The notes below the pieces were generated by a model that was not told the DNA's origin, did no database searches, and was given only the letters and a program-made list of their open reading frames with translations. A DNA stretch of 64,000 bases, from positions 312,157-376,156 of the forward strand of contig NZ_LN875034.1 of the NCBI RefSeq assembly GCF_001282685.1, given 5' to 3'. A program made the position numbers and the translations under genes. Within the stretch, counting starts at the first letter, position 1, and every line of letters starts with the position of its first letter. The stretch comes from Niameybacter massiliensis (GTDB lineage Bacteria; Bacillota; Clostridia; Lachnospirales; Cellulosilyticaceae). Positions 45,908 to 53,924 of this stretch are shown here, one piece after another.

Positions 45908-47596
45908 ATGGAAAGTAGACAGCAAATTAGAGACTATGTAATAGAACATATTATGTCTAAAGATGACTTACAAAGATTATATCCTAATATCAAATTTTAC
46001 GAAATTGATTCTCGCATTTCCCATATACAAGTCCCAGATAGTGCTAGAGAAGATTTTGAAAGGTTGAAAAAAGGTGCAGTAGCAGCATTTACACCTATAC
46101 TATTTGGACTAAATATAAGTGAAGTGTTAGGGGAAGTAAATATATTACCTTTTCAGCAACCTGGGTTGTTAGAACTTACAGGGAAAGATATTATGATAGG
46201 TTTCATTGATACAGGGATTCAATATACCAATAATCTTTTTCGATATGAGGATGGTACAACAAGAATAAAAGCTATATGGGATCAGACAGTTGATGGAAAC
46301 CCACCAGTGAATTATGGATTTTATGATTATGACTTTGGATCCGTATATACTGAAGAAGAGATTAATAGAGCACTAGCATCAGATGATCCTTATAGTATTG
46401 TACCTTCTAGAGACACCAACGGGCATGGAACGTATTTAGCTGGTATTGCCGCAGGGAAGGACAGGGGAGGAGAAACAACTTATACTGGTGGAGCACCTGA
46501 TGCGGAACTTGTAGTAGTAAAATTAAGAGGTGCGCAGCAATATCTTAGAGAAGAAAAACTGTTGCCAGAAGAGGTACCAGCTTATCAGGCCAATGATATT
46601 ATGGAGGGGATTAACTATGTAATAAAATATGCACTTGATAGAGATAAGCAAATTGCAGTATGTCTAGCATTAGGAAGTAATTGGGGAGCACATAATGGCC
46701 TTACGATTATTGAAGAATTTTTGAGTAGAAAAGCTAGTGTATATGATGTTATTCTTACTTCGTCGGCAGGGAATGAGGGGAATTTATCTGGTCATTATTC
46801 TAATGTCATTAGACAAGGAGAGATGCAAGAAGTAGAGATTAATGTATCAGAAGGTGAAAATGGATTTTTTCTCAATGTATGGACTATGGGAGCTGATAAA
46901 ATTGCGGTGGGTGTTAAAACACCTTTAGGGAATACTATTAATAAGGTACCGATTAATTTTCTTGAGGTACAAACTTTTACTTTTGCACTAGAGAGAAGTG
47001 TAATTACAGTAGATTATGAGATTCCTAACTTGATTACAGGAAGTCAAAGTGTAGAAATGAAGTTTAAGAACCCTACCCCAGGAATATGGAAGATCTATAT
47101 ATATGGAGAAAACATTTTATTCGGTGATTATAATATATGGTTGCCAAGAGAGGGATTTATAAAAGAAGAAACAAGATTTTTAAGACCTAATCCTCAAATA
47201 ACAGTATGTATTCCATCTACAGCTGAAAAAGTAATAGTAGTAGGTAATTATAATTCGCTGAGCCAAAGTGCTTATCCTTCATCAGGGAGGGGTCCTACAA
47301 CCAATGCAGTCATCAAACCTGATATTATCGCGCCAGGGGTAAATGTGCCAGGTCCAGATTTATTTGGTGGATATACAACTAAGACGGGAACAGGAGCTTC
47401 AACAGCTATAACTGCAGCAGCATGTGCATTGCTACTCCAATGGGCAGTCGTAGAGCAAAATTTTAATATTATTAATACAAATATAGCAAGAACTATTTTA
47501 ATAAGAGGTGCTAGAAGGAAGCCTAATGTAAGTTATCCAAATACGGCAGAAGGTTACGGTGTGTTAGATTTAAAAAATAGTATACAAAATATTTAA
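45908..47596 (+). CDS. CspB-like subtilase (S8), copy 3, Ser-to-Gly at the nucleophile position
   Basis: 562 residues, the same layout as copies 1 and 2 with D101 (GFIDTGIQYT), H173 and GNEGN intact. G496 stands at the catalytic serine in GTGASTAIT, with S498 two positions later as in copy 1. GGGAG upstream. Last gene of the tandem, followed by a terminator. All three copies have equal length and the same residue numbering, so they arose by tandem duplication. Confidence 0.88.
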   Translation: MESRQQIRDYVIEHIMSKDDLQRLYPNIKFYEIDSRISHIQVPDSAREDFERLKKGAVAAFTPILFGLNISEVLGEVNILPFQQPGLLELTGKDIMIGFIDTGIQYTNNLFRYEDGTTRIKAIWDQTVDGNPPVNYGFYDYDFGSVYTEEEINRALASDDPYSIVPSRDTNGHGTYLAGIAAGKDRGGETTYTGGAPDAELVVVKLRGAQQYLREEKLLPEEVPAYQANDIMEGINYVIKYALDRDKQIAVCLALGSNWGAHNGLTIIEEFLSRKASVYDVILTSSAGNEGNLSGHYSNVIRQGEMQEVEINVSEGENGFFLNVWTMGADKIAVGVKTPLGNTINKVPINFLEVQTFTFALERSVITVDYEIPNLITGSQSVEMKFKNPTPGIWKIYIYGENILFGDYNIWLPREGFIKEETRFLRPNPQITVCIPSTAEKVIVVGNYNSLSQSAYPSSGRGPTTNAVIKPDIIAPGVNVPGPDLFGGYTTKTGTGASTAITAAACALLLQWAVVEQNFNIINTNIARTILIRGARRKPNVSYPNTAEGYGVLDLKNSIQNI

Positions 47597-47613
47597 TACA
47601 AGATAGAGTGTGT

Positions 47614-47660
47614 AAAAGCAGAGAAATAGGAGGATATTTGAGCCTATTCTCTGCTTTTTT
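47614..47660 (+). terminator. Terminator of the subtilase cluster
   Basis: AAAAGCAGAGAAATAGG from 47614 pairs with CCTATTCTCTGCTTTT (one bulge), T-run to 47660. Confidence 0.85.
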
Positions 47661-47681
47661 GATTATTATACAATAAAAATA

Positions 47682-47733
47682 TATCGTTTTTCGATAAAAA
47701 TATATTGAAAATAGAATTAGATAGGTCTATAAT
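47682..47733 (+). promoter_or_regulatory. Promoter with inverted-repeat operator of the DUF2975/XRE operon
   Basis: TATCG 47682-47686 and CGATA 47692-47696 form an inverted repeat with 5-base gap, just upstream of TTGAAA 47705-47710, 17 bases, TATAAT 47728-47733. Probably bound by the XRE repressor encoded at 48221. Confidence 0.55.
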
Positions 47734-47750
47734 CAGTTTGAGGTGATATT

Positions 47751-48206
47751 ATGAAGAATGATAATTTAAGTAAATTTTTGTATGGATTATGTATAGCAGG
47801 ATTAATTGTACTAACAGGTATGATTGTAGGCTTACCATGGGTTGTGAGATGGTTAGTAAGTCGGGTTAATTTTTATAGTGAGACACATACTATAAGGCTA
47901 ATGATTTTATTGTATACAACAGGCATACCAGCTTGGATCATACTATGGCAAACCAAAAACTTAGCCCATAATATTATTGAGCGTAATCCTTTTTCAATCG
48001 CTAGTAAGAAAAACTTAAAAATAATTAGCCTATGTGCAGTGGTGATTTGCTTGGCATATGGTACAGCTCTTTTATTTATTCCAGTAACTATTAGTATGAT
48101 TGTTATTGTGGGTGGGGCTTTTATGGTAGCTTTAATTGGTGCTATTTTGTACAAACTAGTAGATGTGGCCATAGAAATACAGGAAGAAAATGAACTTACA
48201 ATATAG
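47751..48206 (+). CDS. DUF2975 membrane protein
   Basis: 151 residues, four membrane helices. Typical partner of a short XRE regulator (YoaS/YozG arrangement of bacilli), which follows after 14 bases. Role unknown. TGAGGTGA upstream of the ATG. Confidence 0.82.
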   Translation: MKNDNLSKFLYGLCIAGLIVLTGMIVGLPWVVRWLVSRVNFYSETHTIRLMILLYTTGIPAWIILWQTKNLAHNIIERNPFSIASKKNLKIISLCAVVICLAYGTALLFIPVTISMIVIVGGAFMVALIGAILYKLVDVAIEIQEENELTI

Positions 48207-48220
48207 AAGAGGTGATTTAC

Positions 48221-48433
48221 ATGGCTATTATCGTAAACTTAGATGTTATGCTTGCCAAGAGGAAGATGAGTATGAATGAGCTTTCGGAGCGAGTAGGTAT
48301 AACCCTTGCCAATTTATCAGTTCTTAAAAATAATAAAGGCAAGGCTATTCGATTTTCAACATTAGATGCAATTTGCAAAGTGTTAGAGTGCCAACCAGGA
48401 GATATACTTGAGTATAAGGAAGATGAGGAGTAA
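48221..48433 (+). CDS. Small XRE/Cro-type regulator (YozG-like)
   Basis: 70 residues from ATG 48221 (AGAGGTGA upstream), essentially one helix-turn-helix (MSMNELSERVGITLANLSVLK, shortened here to the core NELSERVGITLANLS). Ends CQPGDILEYKEDEE, typical of this family. Likely autorepressor acting at 47682-47696. Confidence 0.88.
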   Translation: MAIIVNLDVMLAKRKMSMNELSERVGITLANLSVLKNNKGKAIRFSTLDAICKVLECQPGDILEYKEDEE

Positions 48434-48438
48434 TCAAG

Positions 48439-48663
48439 ATGAAACACTATTTAAAGCAATATCAACCAACCTTTATATTAGGGATCATAGATATCATTTG
48501 TATTATAACTTTCAATATGAATTCTAGAGTTTTAGAAAATGGTATGTTAGAAGAACCTTTCTTTCTTGTACCTATTATCTGGCTTCTTACAGTGCTCGTT
48601 TTAGTGATGGCAGTAGTGACAACAGTAAGATTAGTAATTAAGAAGATAAAATATAATCATTAA
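48439..48663 (+). CDS. Small membrane protein
   Basis: 74 residues, two hydrophobic segments (about 12-28 and 45-66) and a Lys-rich tail. Starts 5 bases after the XRE stop, so part of the same operon. Family not recognised. Confidence 0.7.
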   Translation: MKHYLKQYQPTFILGIIDIICIITFNMNSRVLENGMLEEPFFLVPIIWLLTVLVLVMAVVTTVRLVIKKIKYNH

Positions 48664-48682
48664 GAGAAAAGAGGGGAGTAAG

Positions 48683-50203
48683 ATGTATCAAGAAAGGATG
48701 CGCTTAGGAGCAGCACTTATATTAAGTTTTGCACTTAGTGAATTTATTATATTTGGGGGACTTGGGATAGCAGTGCCACTTGTAGTAGGTATTTTTTATA
48801 CTTTAGTTTTAATACTTGATAAAGATAAGTTAAAGGGTAAGAGATTAACCAAATGGTGTATACCTGTTTTACTTATTACATTATGTTTTCCGTTATTTGA
48901 TAACGACACCTTGAAGTTTTTTAATCTCATATTACTTTTTATGTTATTGATTATTCATATAAGTGAACTATATAACTTGAATACATATGAACCATACACT
49001 ATTCAGTGGTTATTGAATCATTGTAGTTTAGGTATCATTAAGCCTTTTGAATGCTTTGGTAAGGCTATACAAGATGTAAAGGTGGAAAATGAACAGATAC
49101 CAGAGAGTAAGGGGCAATTCATCAAAAAGATTATTATAGGGGTTATAATCAGTATTCCCATACTCTTGATGGCAGGATTTTTGCTTATAAGTGCAGATGC
49201 AGCTTTTCAAGGGGTAATGAATTTCTTCTTGGATAAAATAGAAATAGATTTATTTTACATTGTGACACGTGCAACATGTATAAGTCTTCTATTTATTCCT
49301 TGTATAGGTTTCTTTAAAAACTTAGAAGAACCTATTGATCAAATAGAAGGACAGAAAGATACATGTGCTGATGCATACGAAGACGATGAAGTAAAGATAC
49401 AATGGAAATTAAGCACTAAGAAAGTAGATTTTACAATAGGCATGACCGTGTGTACGTTGCTTATAGGACTATATCTTGTTTATTGTATGGCACAACTAAG
49501 CTACTTTGTATCTGCTTTTAGAGGGATTTTGCCAAGTGATTTTACCTATTCAGAATATGCGAGAAGAGGTTTCTTTGAAATGTTACCTATAACACTTCTT
49601 AATATTGGTATTGTTGCAGGGCTTAATTTAGTTGTACAAGGTAAAGAGGAGAAGAAAAAAGCAAAATGGCTTAAAGGTTATAGTGTATTCTTTATTGGCT
49701 TTACCATATTTATCATTTCAACAGCATTTGCAAAGATGATTATGTACATGAGTGAATATGGATTAACTATTAAACGTGTTTACGTCACTTGGTTCTTAAT
49801 ATTAAGTTTACTAAGTATTGTATTGATTGGAATAAGTCTATTTAAATCCCACTTTAGAATCATTAAGAAGTTAATGATTACCTTTATGGTACTTTATATT
49901 GGATTAAATTATTGTAATGTAGATTATTTGATAGCGAAGTATAATGGGTATTTATATGAGACACAACAAGTAGAAGTGGAAAGAAGTTTTGATGATTTAA
50001 GCTTATCTAGTGTAGGTCCTTTTATAGAAATGAAAAGTAAACATTATAATGATTATATAGAAAGCTACATATGGGAAATAGAATATAAGAATCAGTGGGA
50101 GAGCTGGAATTTGGCTAAATACCGTGCAAGTCAGTTGATTCAACAAGAAGGACATACAGTGATAAAAGAGGATAAAAGTATGGATAGGCTAGGCATAGAC
50201 TAG
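48683..50203 (+). CDS. DUF4173-like polytopic membrane protein
   Basis: 506 residues, about ten to twelve membrane helices and a C-terminal soluble tail of about 90 residues. The central FRGILPSDFTYSEYARRGFFEM is the hallmark of DUF4173 proteins. Function unknown. Often found with the DUF2975/XRE pair, as here. AGGGGAG upstream. Confidence 0.85.
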   Translation: MYQERMRLGAALILSFALSEFIIFGGLGIAVPLVVGIFYTLVLILDKDKLKGKRLTKWCIPVLLITLCFPLFDNDTLKFFNLILLFMLLIIHISELYNLNTYEPYTIQWLLNHCSLGIIKPFECFGKAIQDVKVENEQIPESKGQFIKKIIIGVIISIPILLMAGFLLISADAAFQGVMNFFLDKIEIDLFYIVTRATCISLLFIPCIGFFKNLEEPIDQIEGQKDTCADAYEDDEVKIQWKLSTKKVDFTIGMTVCTLLIGLYLVYCMAQLSYFVSAFRGILPSDFTYSEYARRGFFEMLPITLLNIGIVAGLNLVVQGKEEKKKAKWLKGYSVFFIGFTIFIISTAFAKMIMYMSEYGLTIKRVYVTWFLILSLLSIVLIGISLFKSHFRIIKKLMITFMVLYIGLNYCNVDYLIAKYNGYLYETQQVEVERSFDDLSLSSVGPFIEMKSKHYNDYIESYIWEIEYKNQWESWNLAKYRASQLIQQEGHTVIKEDKSMDRLGID

Positions 50204-50221
50204 CTAAACTTAGGAGGGGAT

Positions 50222-50539
50222 ATGATGATTAATACTGGGTGGTTAAATGTAGGGAGTTTGATACTTGGATTGATTGCTTGGGGGGCGCCTATTCTAAGTT
50301 TGATTCAGTACAAGAAAGCTTCTATAGGAAGATATAGCCTATATGCTGTCATAAGCTTTAGTGCATGTGTGACCTCATTATATATGCAAATACTTTATAC
50401 GGGTCATCTGATACAAATAAGTGATTGGACAGCACTCCTAGATACCTATGGAGCTATAATAGGTGCTTCATCTATTCTTTTGGTGGTGACAGTTGTAATT
50501 AATTTCATTGCATTGGTCTTGTATTTGAGAAAAGAATAA
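50222..50539 (+). CDS. Small membrane protein, last gene of the DUF2975 operon
   Basis: 105 residues, three membrane segments (about 8-25, 38-55, 78-100). AGGAGGGG upstream of ATG 50222 or 50225. Not recognised. Followed by a terminator. Confidence 0.72.
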   Translation: MMINTGWLNVGSLILGLIAWGAPILSLIQYKKASIGRYSLYAVISFSACVTSLYMQILYTGHLIQISDWTALLDTYGAIIGASSILLVVTVVINFIALVLYLRKE

Positions 50540-50548
50540 GCGCTTAAA

Positions 50549-50600
50549 ACACATTATATTTTTACTGCTCATAGTAGGAGAAAAATAATGTGTATTTTTT
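50549..50600 (+). terminator. Terminator of the DUF2975 operon
   Basis: ACACATTATATTTTT 50549-50563 pairs with AAAAATAATGTGT 50581-50593, then T-run. Confidence 0.85.
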
Positions 50601-50670
50601 TATCCTACTTTCAACAAAATAGCTGTATTGATTGTATTGTTATTAAAGGGAAAAAATATAAGGAGGTAGG

Positions 50671-51162
50671 GTGACGAAGAATATGGAGTATACACCGGAA
50701 AGAATAACGGATTTATATAATAAATATGTAGATATGGTCTATCGTATATGTTTTATGTTTTTTAAGAATGAGATAGATACTGAGGATGCTGTACAAGCTA
50801 TTTTTATGAAGGTTATTGAAAAAGAGCCAACGTTTGCAAGCGTAGAACATGAAAAGGCTTGGTTAATTGTTACAGCTCAGAACCACTGTAAAAATCAACT
50901 TAAGCATTGGTGGCAAAAGCGTATAGAGTTTGATAGTGCCACCCACGATTCAGTACACCATGATGAGGAAAGTGGAGTGCTTGAATTGGTATTAAAGCTA
51001 CCTGATAAATTTAAGCTACCCATTTATCTTCATTACTATGAAGGATATAGTACAGATGAAATAGCTCAGATGCTAGACGTAAATGCTTCCACTTTACGGT
51101 CTAGATTAAAAAAAGGACGGGAACTACTTAAACTCGGAATAGGAGGAGAAGGCGATGAATGA
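50671..51162 (+). CDS. ECF sigma factor (third)
   Basis: 163 residues. Sigma-2 about 10-75 (TEDAVQAIFMKVIEKEP, KAWLIVTAQNHCKNQL) and sigma-4 about 100-155 (EGYSTDEIAQMLDVNASTL, RLKKGRELLK). GTG start directly after AGGAGG (4-base gap). Overlaps the next gene by 8 bases. Confidence 0.9.
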   Translation: MTKNMEYTPERITDLYNKYVDMVYRICFMFFKNEIDTEDAVQAIFMKVIEKEPTFASVEHEKAWLIVTAQNHCKNQLKHWWQKRIEFDSATHDSVHHDEESGVLELVLKLPDKFKLPIYLHYYEGYSTDEIAQMLDVNASTLRSRLKKGRELLKLGIGGEGDE

Positions 51163-52066
51163 AAAAGAAATTTATACAAGCTTAGAATGTATTAAGCCTA
51201 CACAAGAACAAAAAGATAGAATGTTAAACAATATATTAGCACAAGCAAAGCAGAAAAAGGTAGAACCTCAAAAAACTTCAAATGTAGTAAGCTTTAGACC
51301 CAGACAATGGATGTATGTAGCAGCAAGCCTTTTAGTTGTTGTAGGGGTTGGAAGTTATGTAGGCAAACAAAGTTTGATGACACCACCAAGCTATATGGAA
51401 CCAGAGAATCCATCCTATGGTCAGCAAGTAGGCGTGAGAAAGTTTATGAATTATAAGGGCTATCGTTATGTATTTTTAGAAAAGATCCCACAAAATATAG
51501 ATTTTAGTAGTTTAACCAATCAGTTAGGCCAATTAGAAAGTTTGCTTATATTTGGAGAAACGACAGATACTGCCAAGGAGTATGCCACAACTTTTGCACA
51601 AGGGGGAACCATTTGGGAAAGTAAAGATTATAACCCAGACTATCGTGTAATCGTAGAGTATGAAGGGCAATATTATTTATGTGAAAATGTAGGGCGTTCA
51701 GATGATACTTATTTTGACCTTGCTCATTTCTTTGAAGCAGCAGATTTTGGTGAACGTGCTTTAGGAATAGAAGTAAGTAGAAGAATAGATGGAATATTTG
51801 TTACAGAATTGGATCAACAAACAAGTAAAGCATTGCTAGAAGGCATTAGCAAAAGTAGATTTTTGGAACCAGCTCAGATTCCTTATGAGGAGCTGGCAAG
51901 TGATGAGGCAAGAGAGAAAAGCATAACATTAAAGGTACTTTTAAGTGATGAGACTTCTTTAGAAATTTTTGCAACACCGTCGTTAAGGATATTAAGTATA
52001 GGTGATAACTATTACCAGATATCAGAAGATGTACAAGAAATTTTTAATAGTATAATACCTTATTAA
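51155..52066 (+). CDS. Membrane anti-sigma-like protein (third ECF pair)
   Basis: 303 residues. Cytoplasmic part 1-50, membrane helix about 52-68, and an extracellular region of about 230 residues without a known fold. No zinc motif. The region around YLCENVGRSDDTYFDL recurs in the protein cut by the right edge (63400-64000), as does the LSDET...SIGDNYYQI end, so the two are paralogues. Likely partner of the overlapping sigma gene. Confidence 0.8.
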   Translation: MNEKEIYTSLECIKPTQEQKDRMLNNILAQAKQKKVEPQKTSNVVSFRPRQWMYVAASLLVVVGVGSYVGKQSLMTPPSYMEPENPSYGQQVGVRKFMNYKGYRYVFLEKIPQNIDFSSLTNQLGQLESLLIFGETTDTAKEYATTFAQGGTIWESKDYNPDYRVIVEYEGQYYLCENVGRSDDTYFDLAHFFEAADFGERALGIEVSRRIDGIFVTELDQQTSKALLEGISKSRFLEPAQIPYEELASDEAREKSITLKVLLSDETSLEIFATPSLRILSIGDNYYQISEDVQEIFNSIIPY

Positions 52067-52075
52067 GAGTAGAAA

Positions 52076-52114
52076 AGTAGCTCCTCTAGAGTCTTAGATA
52101 CTAGAGGAGCTACT
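52076..52114. terminator. Bidirectional hairpin between convergent genes
   Basis: AGTAGCTCCTCTAG from 52076 pairs with CTAGAGGAGCTACT ending at 52114. Confidence 0.75.
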
Positions 52115-52134
52115 TGTGTATTACATAAAGTGAA

Positions 52135-52644
52135 TTAAGCTTTTACAAGGACTTTTTCTACTTCTACTACATAGAGTACATGATAATCTTTATTTGGATA
52201 CCATTTACCATCTAGCTCTGTTTCAATAAAGCATTCAGGTTTAAACTCTTGAGCATATAGCTTTTTGCATACAAGAGCCAGGTTAGCTTCTTCGAAGTAA
52301 GGTGTTTCACCTTCGTGAGTAAGTGTTAAGCCAGCTTTAGCAATTTTATCTTCATCTCTACCAGATACTTTACCAAGATAGCCTAACTCTTTTTTAAAGG
52401 ATTCATCATAGAAAGTAAGAGAAAATCTATCTGAGGCATCTATGAATGTCTTAGTATAACGTTGTGGGCGGATAACAACATAAGCAACATTTTTGCCCCA
52501 CATAACTCCTAGGCCTCCCCAAGATGCTGTCATTGTATTCGCTTTTCCATTAGCCTGGGCTGTTACAAGCATCCAGTCTTTACCGATAAGTTGAAATGGA
52601 TTTTTATCTAAGGCTTCTGGTTGGATAGATACAAATTGATTCAT
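52135..52644 (-). CDS. Flavin reductase-like (FMN-binding split barrel) protein
   Basis: 169 residues. Pattern of the clostridial flavin-reductase-like family: WMLVTAQANGKANTMTASWGGLGVMWGKNVAYVVIRPQRYT shortened to its core NTMTASWGG and RPQRYT, then FSLTFY and LGKVSGRDEDK. Cytoplasmic, binds FMN. Partner enzyme unknown. AAGGAG upstream. Confidence 0.87.
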   Translation of the reverse strand: MNQFVSIQPEALDKNPFQLIGKDWMLVTAQANGKANTMTASWGGLGVMWGKNVAYVVIRPQRYTKTFIDASDRFSLTFYDESFKKELGYLGKVSGRDEDKIAKAGLTLTHEGETPYFEEANLALVCKKLYAQEFKPECFIETELDGKWYPNKDYHVLYVVEVEKVLVKA

Positions 52645-52741
52645 GTTAACATCTCCTTTTAATATACATATAGGTATGGTATAACTAATTATAATACATT
52701 ATGGATGTACTTATGTATAAAAATATTAAAGGGGGATAAAG

Positions 52742-53395
52742 ATGGACAGTGTTTTTGAAGTAGTACAAACGCTTATAGCTGTACTTGTAGCCATTACATT
52801 TCATGAGTTTGCGCATGGTTATGTTTCATATAAATTAGGAGATCCAACACCAAAGCAAACAGGAAGATTATCTCTTAATCCCTTTAGACATTTAGATTTT
52901 TTAGGGACCATTTGTTTGATGGTTGTTCATTTTGGATGGGCAAAGCCAGTACAAGTTAATCCTAATTACTATAAGAACCCTAAAAAGGGTATGGTGTTAG
53001 TAGCTCTAGGTGGGCCAGTGATGAACTTTTTGATTGCTCTTCTTAGTGTATTCTTTATGGGTGTGATATTAAAGGTAACAGGTGGCCAAGTAACGGTAGG
53101 TTATATGGGAGATATTATTATCTTTGTGTATGGACTTTTACAGATGTTAGCAATCATTAATTTAAGTTTAGGTATTTTCAACTTGATTCCAATACCACCA
53201 CTAGATGGCTCCAAAATATTAGGTGCAATCTTGCCACAAGATAAGTATTTTAAATATATGAGGTACGAGCGTTTTGGTTATTTAGCATTGCTACTCATTT
53301 TGTCTTTTTATGTATTACGTACACCCCTTAATATGATTATGAGTGGGATGTATGAAGGCATTTGGTTTATAGTAAGTCTTATATTAGGTGTATAG
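52742..53395 (+). CDS. Site-2 protease family (M50) membrane metalloprotease
   Basis: 217 residues, about five to six membrane helices. HEFAH (H21, E22, H25) in the first helix and the NxxPxPPLDG motif (about 145-155) supply the zinc ligands. Close to the Rv-type short M50B proteins. It would cut membrane proteins within the bilayer. Clients unknown, although three anti-sigma proteins with single helices are in the same window. Confidence 0.9.
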   Translation: MDSVFEVVQTLIAVLVAITFHEFAHGYVSYKLGDPTPKQTGRLSLNPFRHLDFLGTICLMVVHFGWAKPVQVNPNYYKNPKKGMVLVALGGPVMNFLIALLSVFFMGVILKVTGGQVTVGYMGDIIIFVYGLLQMLAIINLSLGIFNLIPIPPLDGSKILGAILPQDKYFKYMRYERFGYLALLLILSFYVLRTPLNMIMSGMYEGIWFIVSLILGV

Positions 53396-53495
53396 GAGCA
53401 CAAATATTTTGTAGAATAAATACTGGGCATTGTAACCATACTAGATTTGTACGTATAAACAGTTTCGTAAAATTTAGTTAAGGAGGATTACGCCA

Positions 53496-53819
53496 ATGCC
53501 TAAGGTAAGTTGTTCAGTAGAATCGTGTTATTACAATAATTCAAGCGTTTGCCAAGCAGAAAGACTCCAGGTTGGAGGAGAAGGTGCATCTATTACAGAG
53601 GCTACCTATTGTGAATCCTATACCAGCAAGCAAAATGCCCGTAATGCCATAGAACAGGTAGGTTATCCTGGACAGACAGAAACGATATGTTGTGACGTGA
53701 ATACTTGTATGTATAATTCAGGGTGGAAATGTTCTTTAAATGAAATTGAAATAAGTAGCTTGTGTAATGTAAGTAACTATGCTCATACAGACTGTTTAAG
53801 TTTTGAAAGGAATAGTTAA
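53496..53819 (+). CDS. DUF1540 cysteine-rich protein
   Basis: 107 residues with two copies of the DUF1540 motif: C-x4-C-x6-C ... C at about 6-41 and at about 70-101 (CDVNTCMYNSGWKCS). Probably metal-binding. Common in spore formers, function unknown. AAGGAGG upstream. Confidence 0.85.
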   Translation: MPKVSCSVESCYYNNSSVCQAERLQVGGEGASITEATYCESYTSKQNARNAIEQVGYPGQTETICCDVNTCMYNSGWKCSLNEIEISSLCNVSNYAHTDCLSFERNS

Positions 53820-53847
53820 AAGGAGGTGTCTTAGGACACCTCTTTTT
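53818..53847 (+). terminator. Terminator of the DUF1540 gene
   Basis: GAGGTGTC 53823-53830 pairs with GACACCTC 53835-53842, T-run after, A-run before. Confidence 0.85.
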
Positions 53848-53924
53848 AATTGACTAATGGTTTTTTAGAATATAGTATATAATTATTAGAAAAAATAAAA
53901 ATATAACTATTTTGTGGGGAAAAT

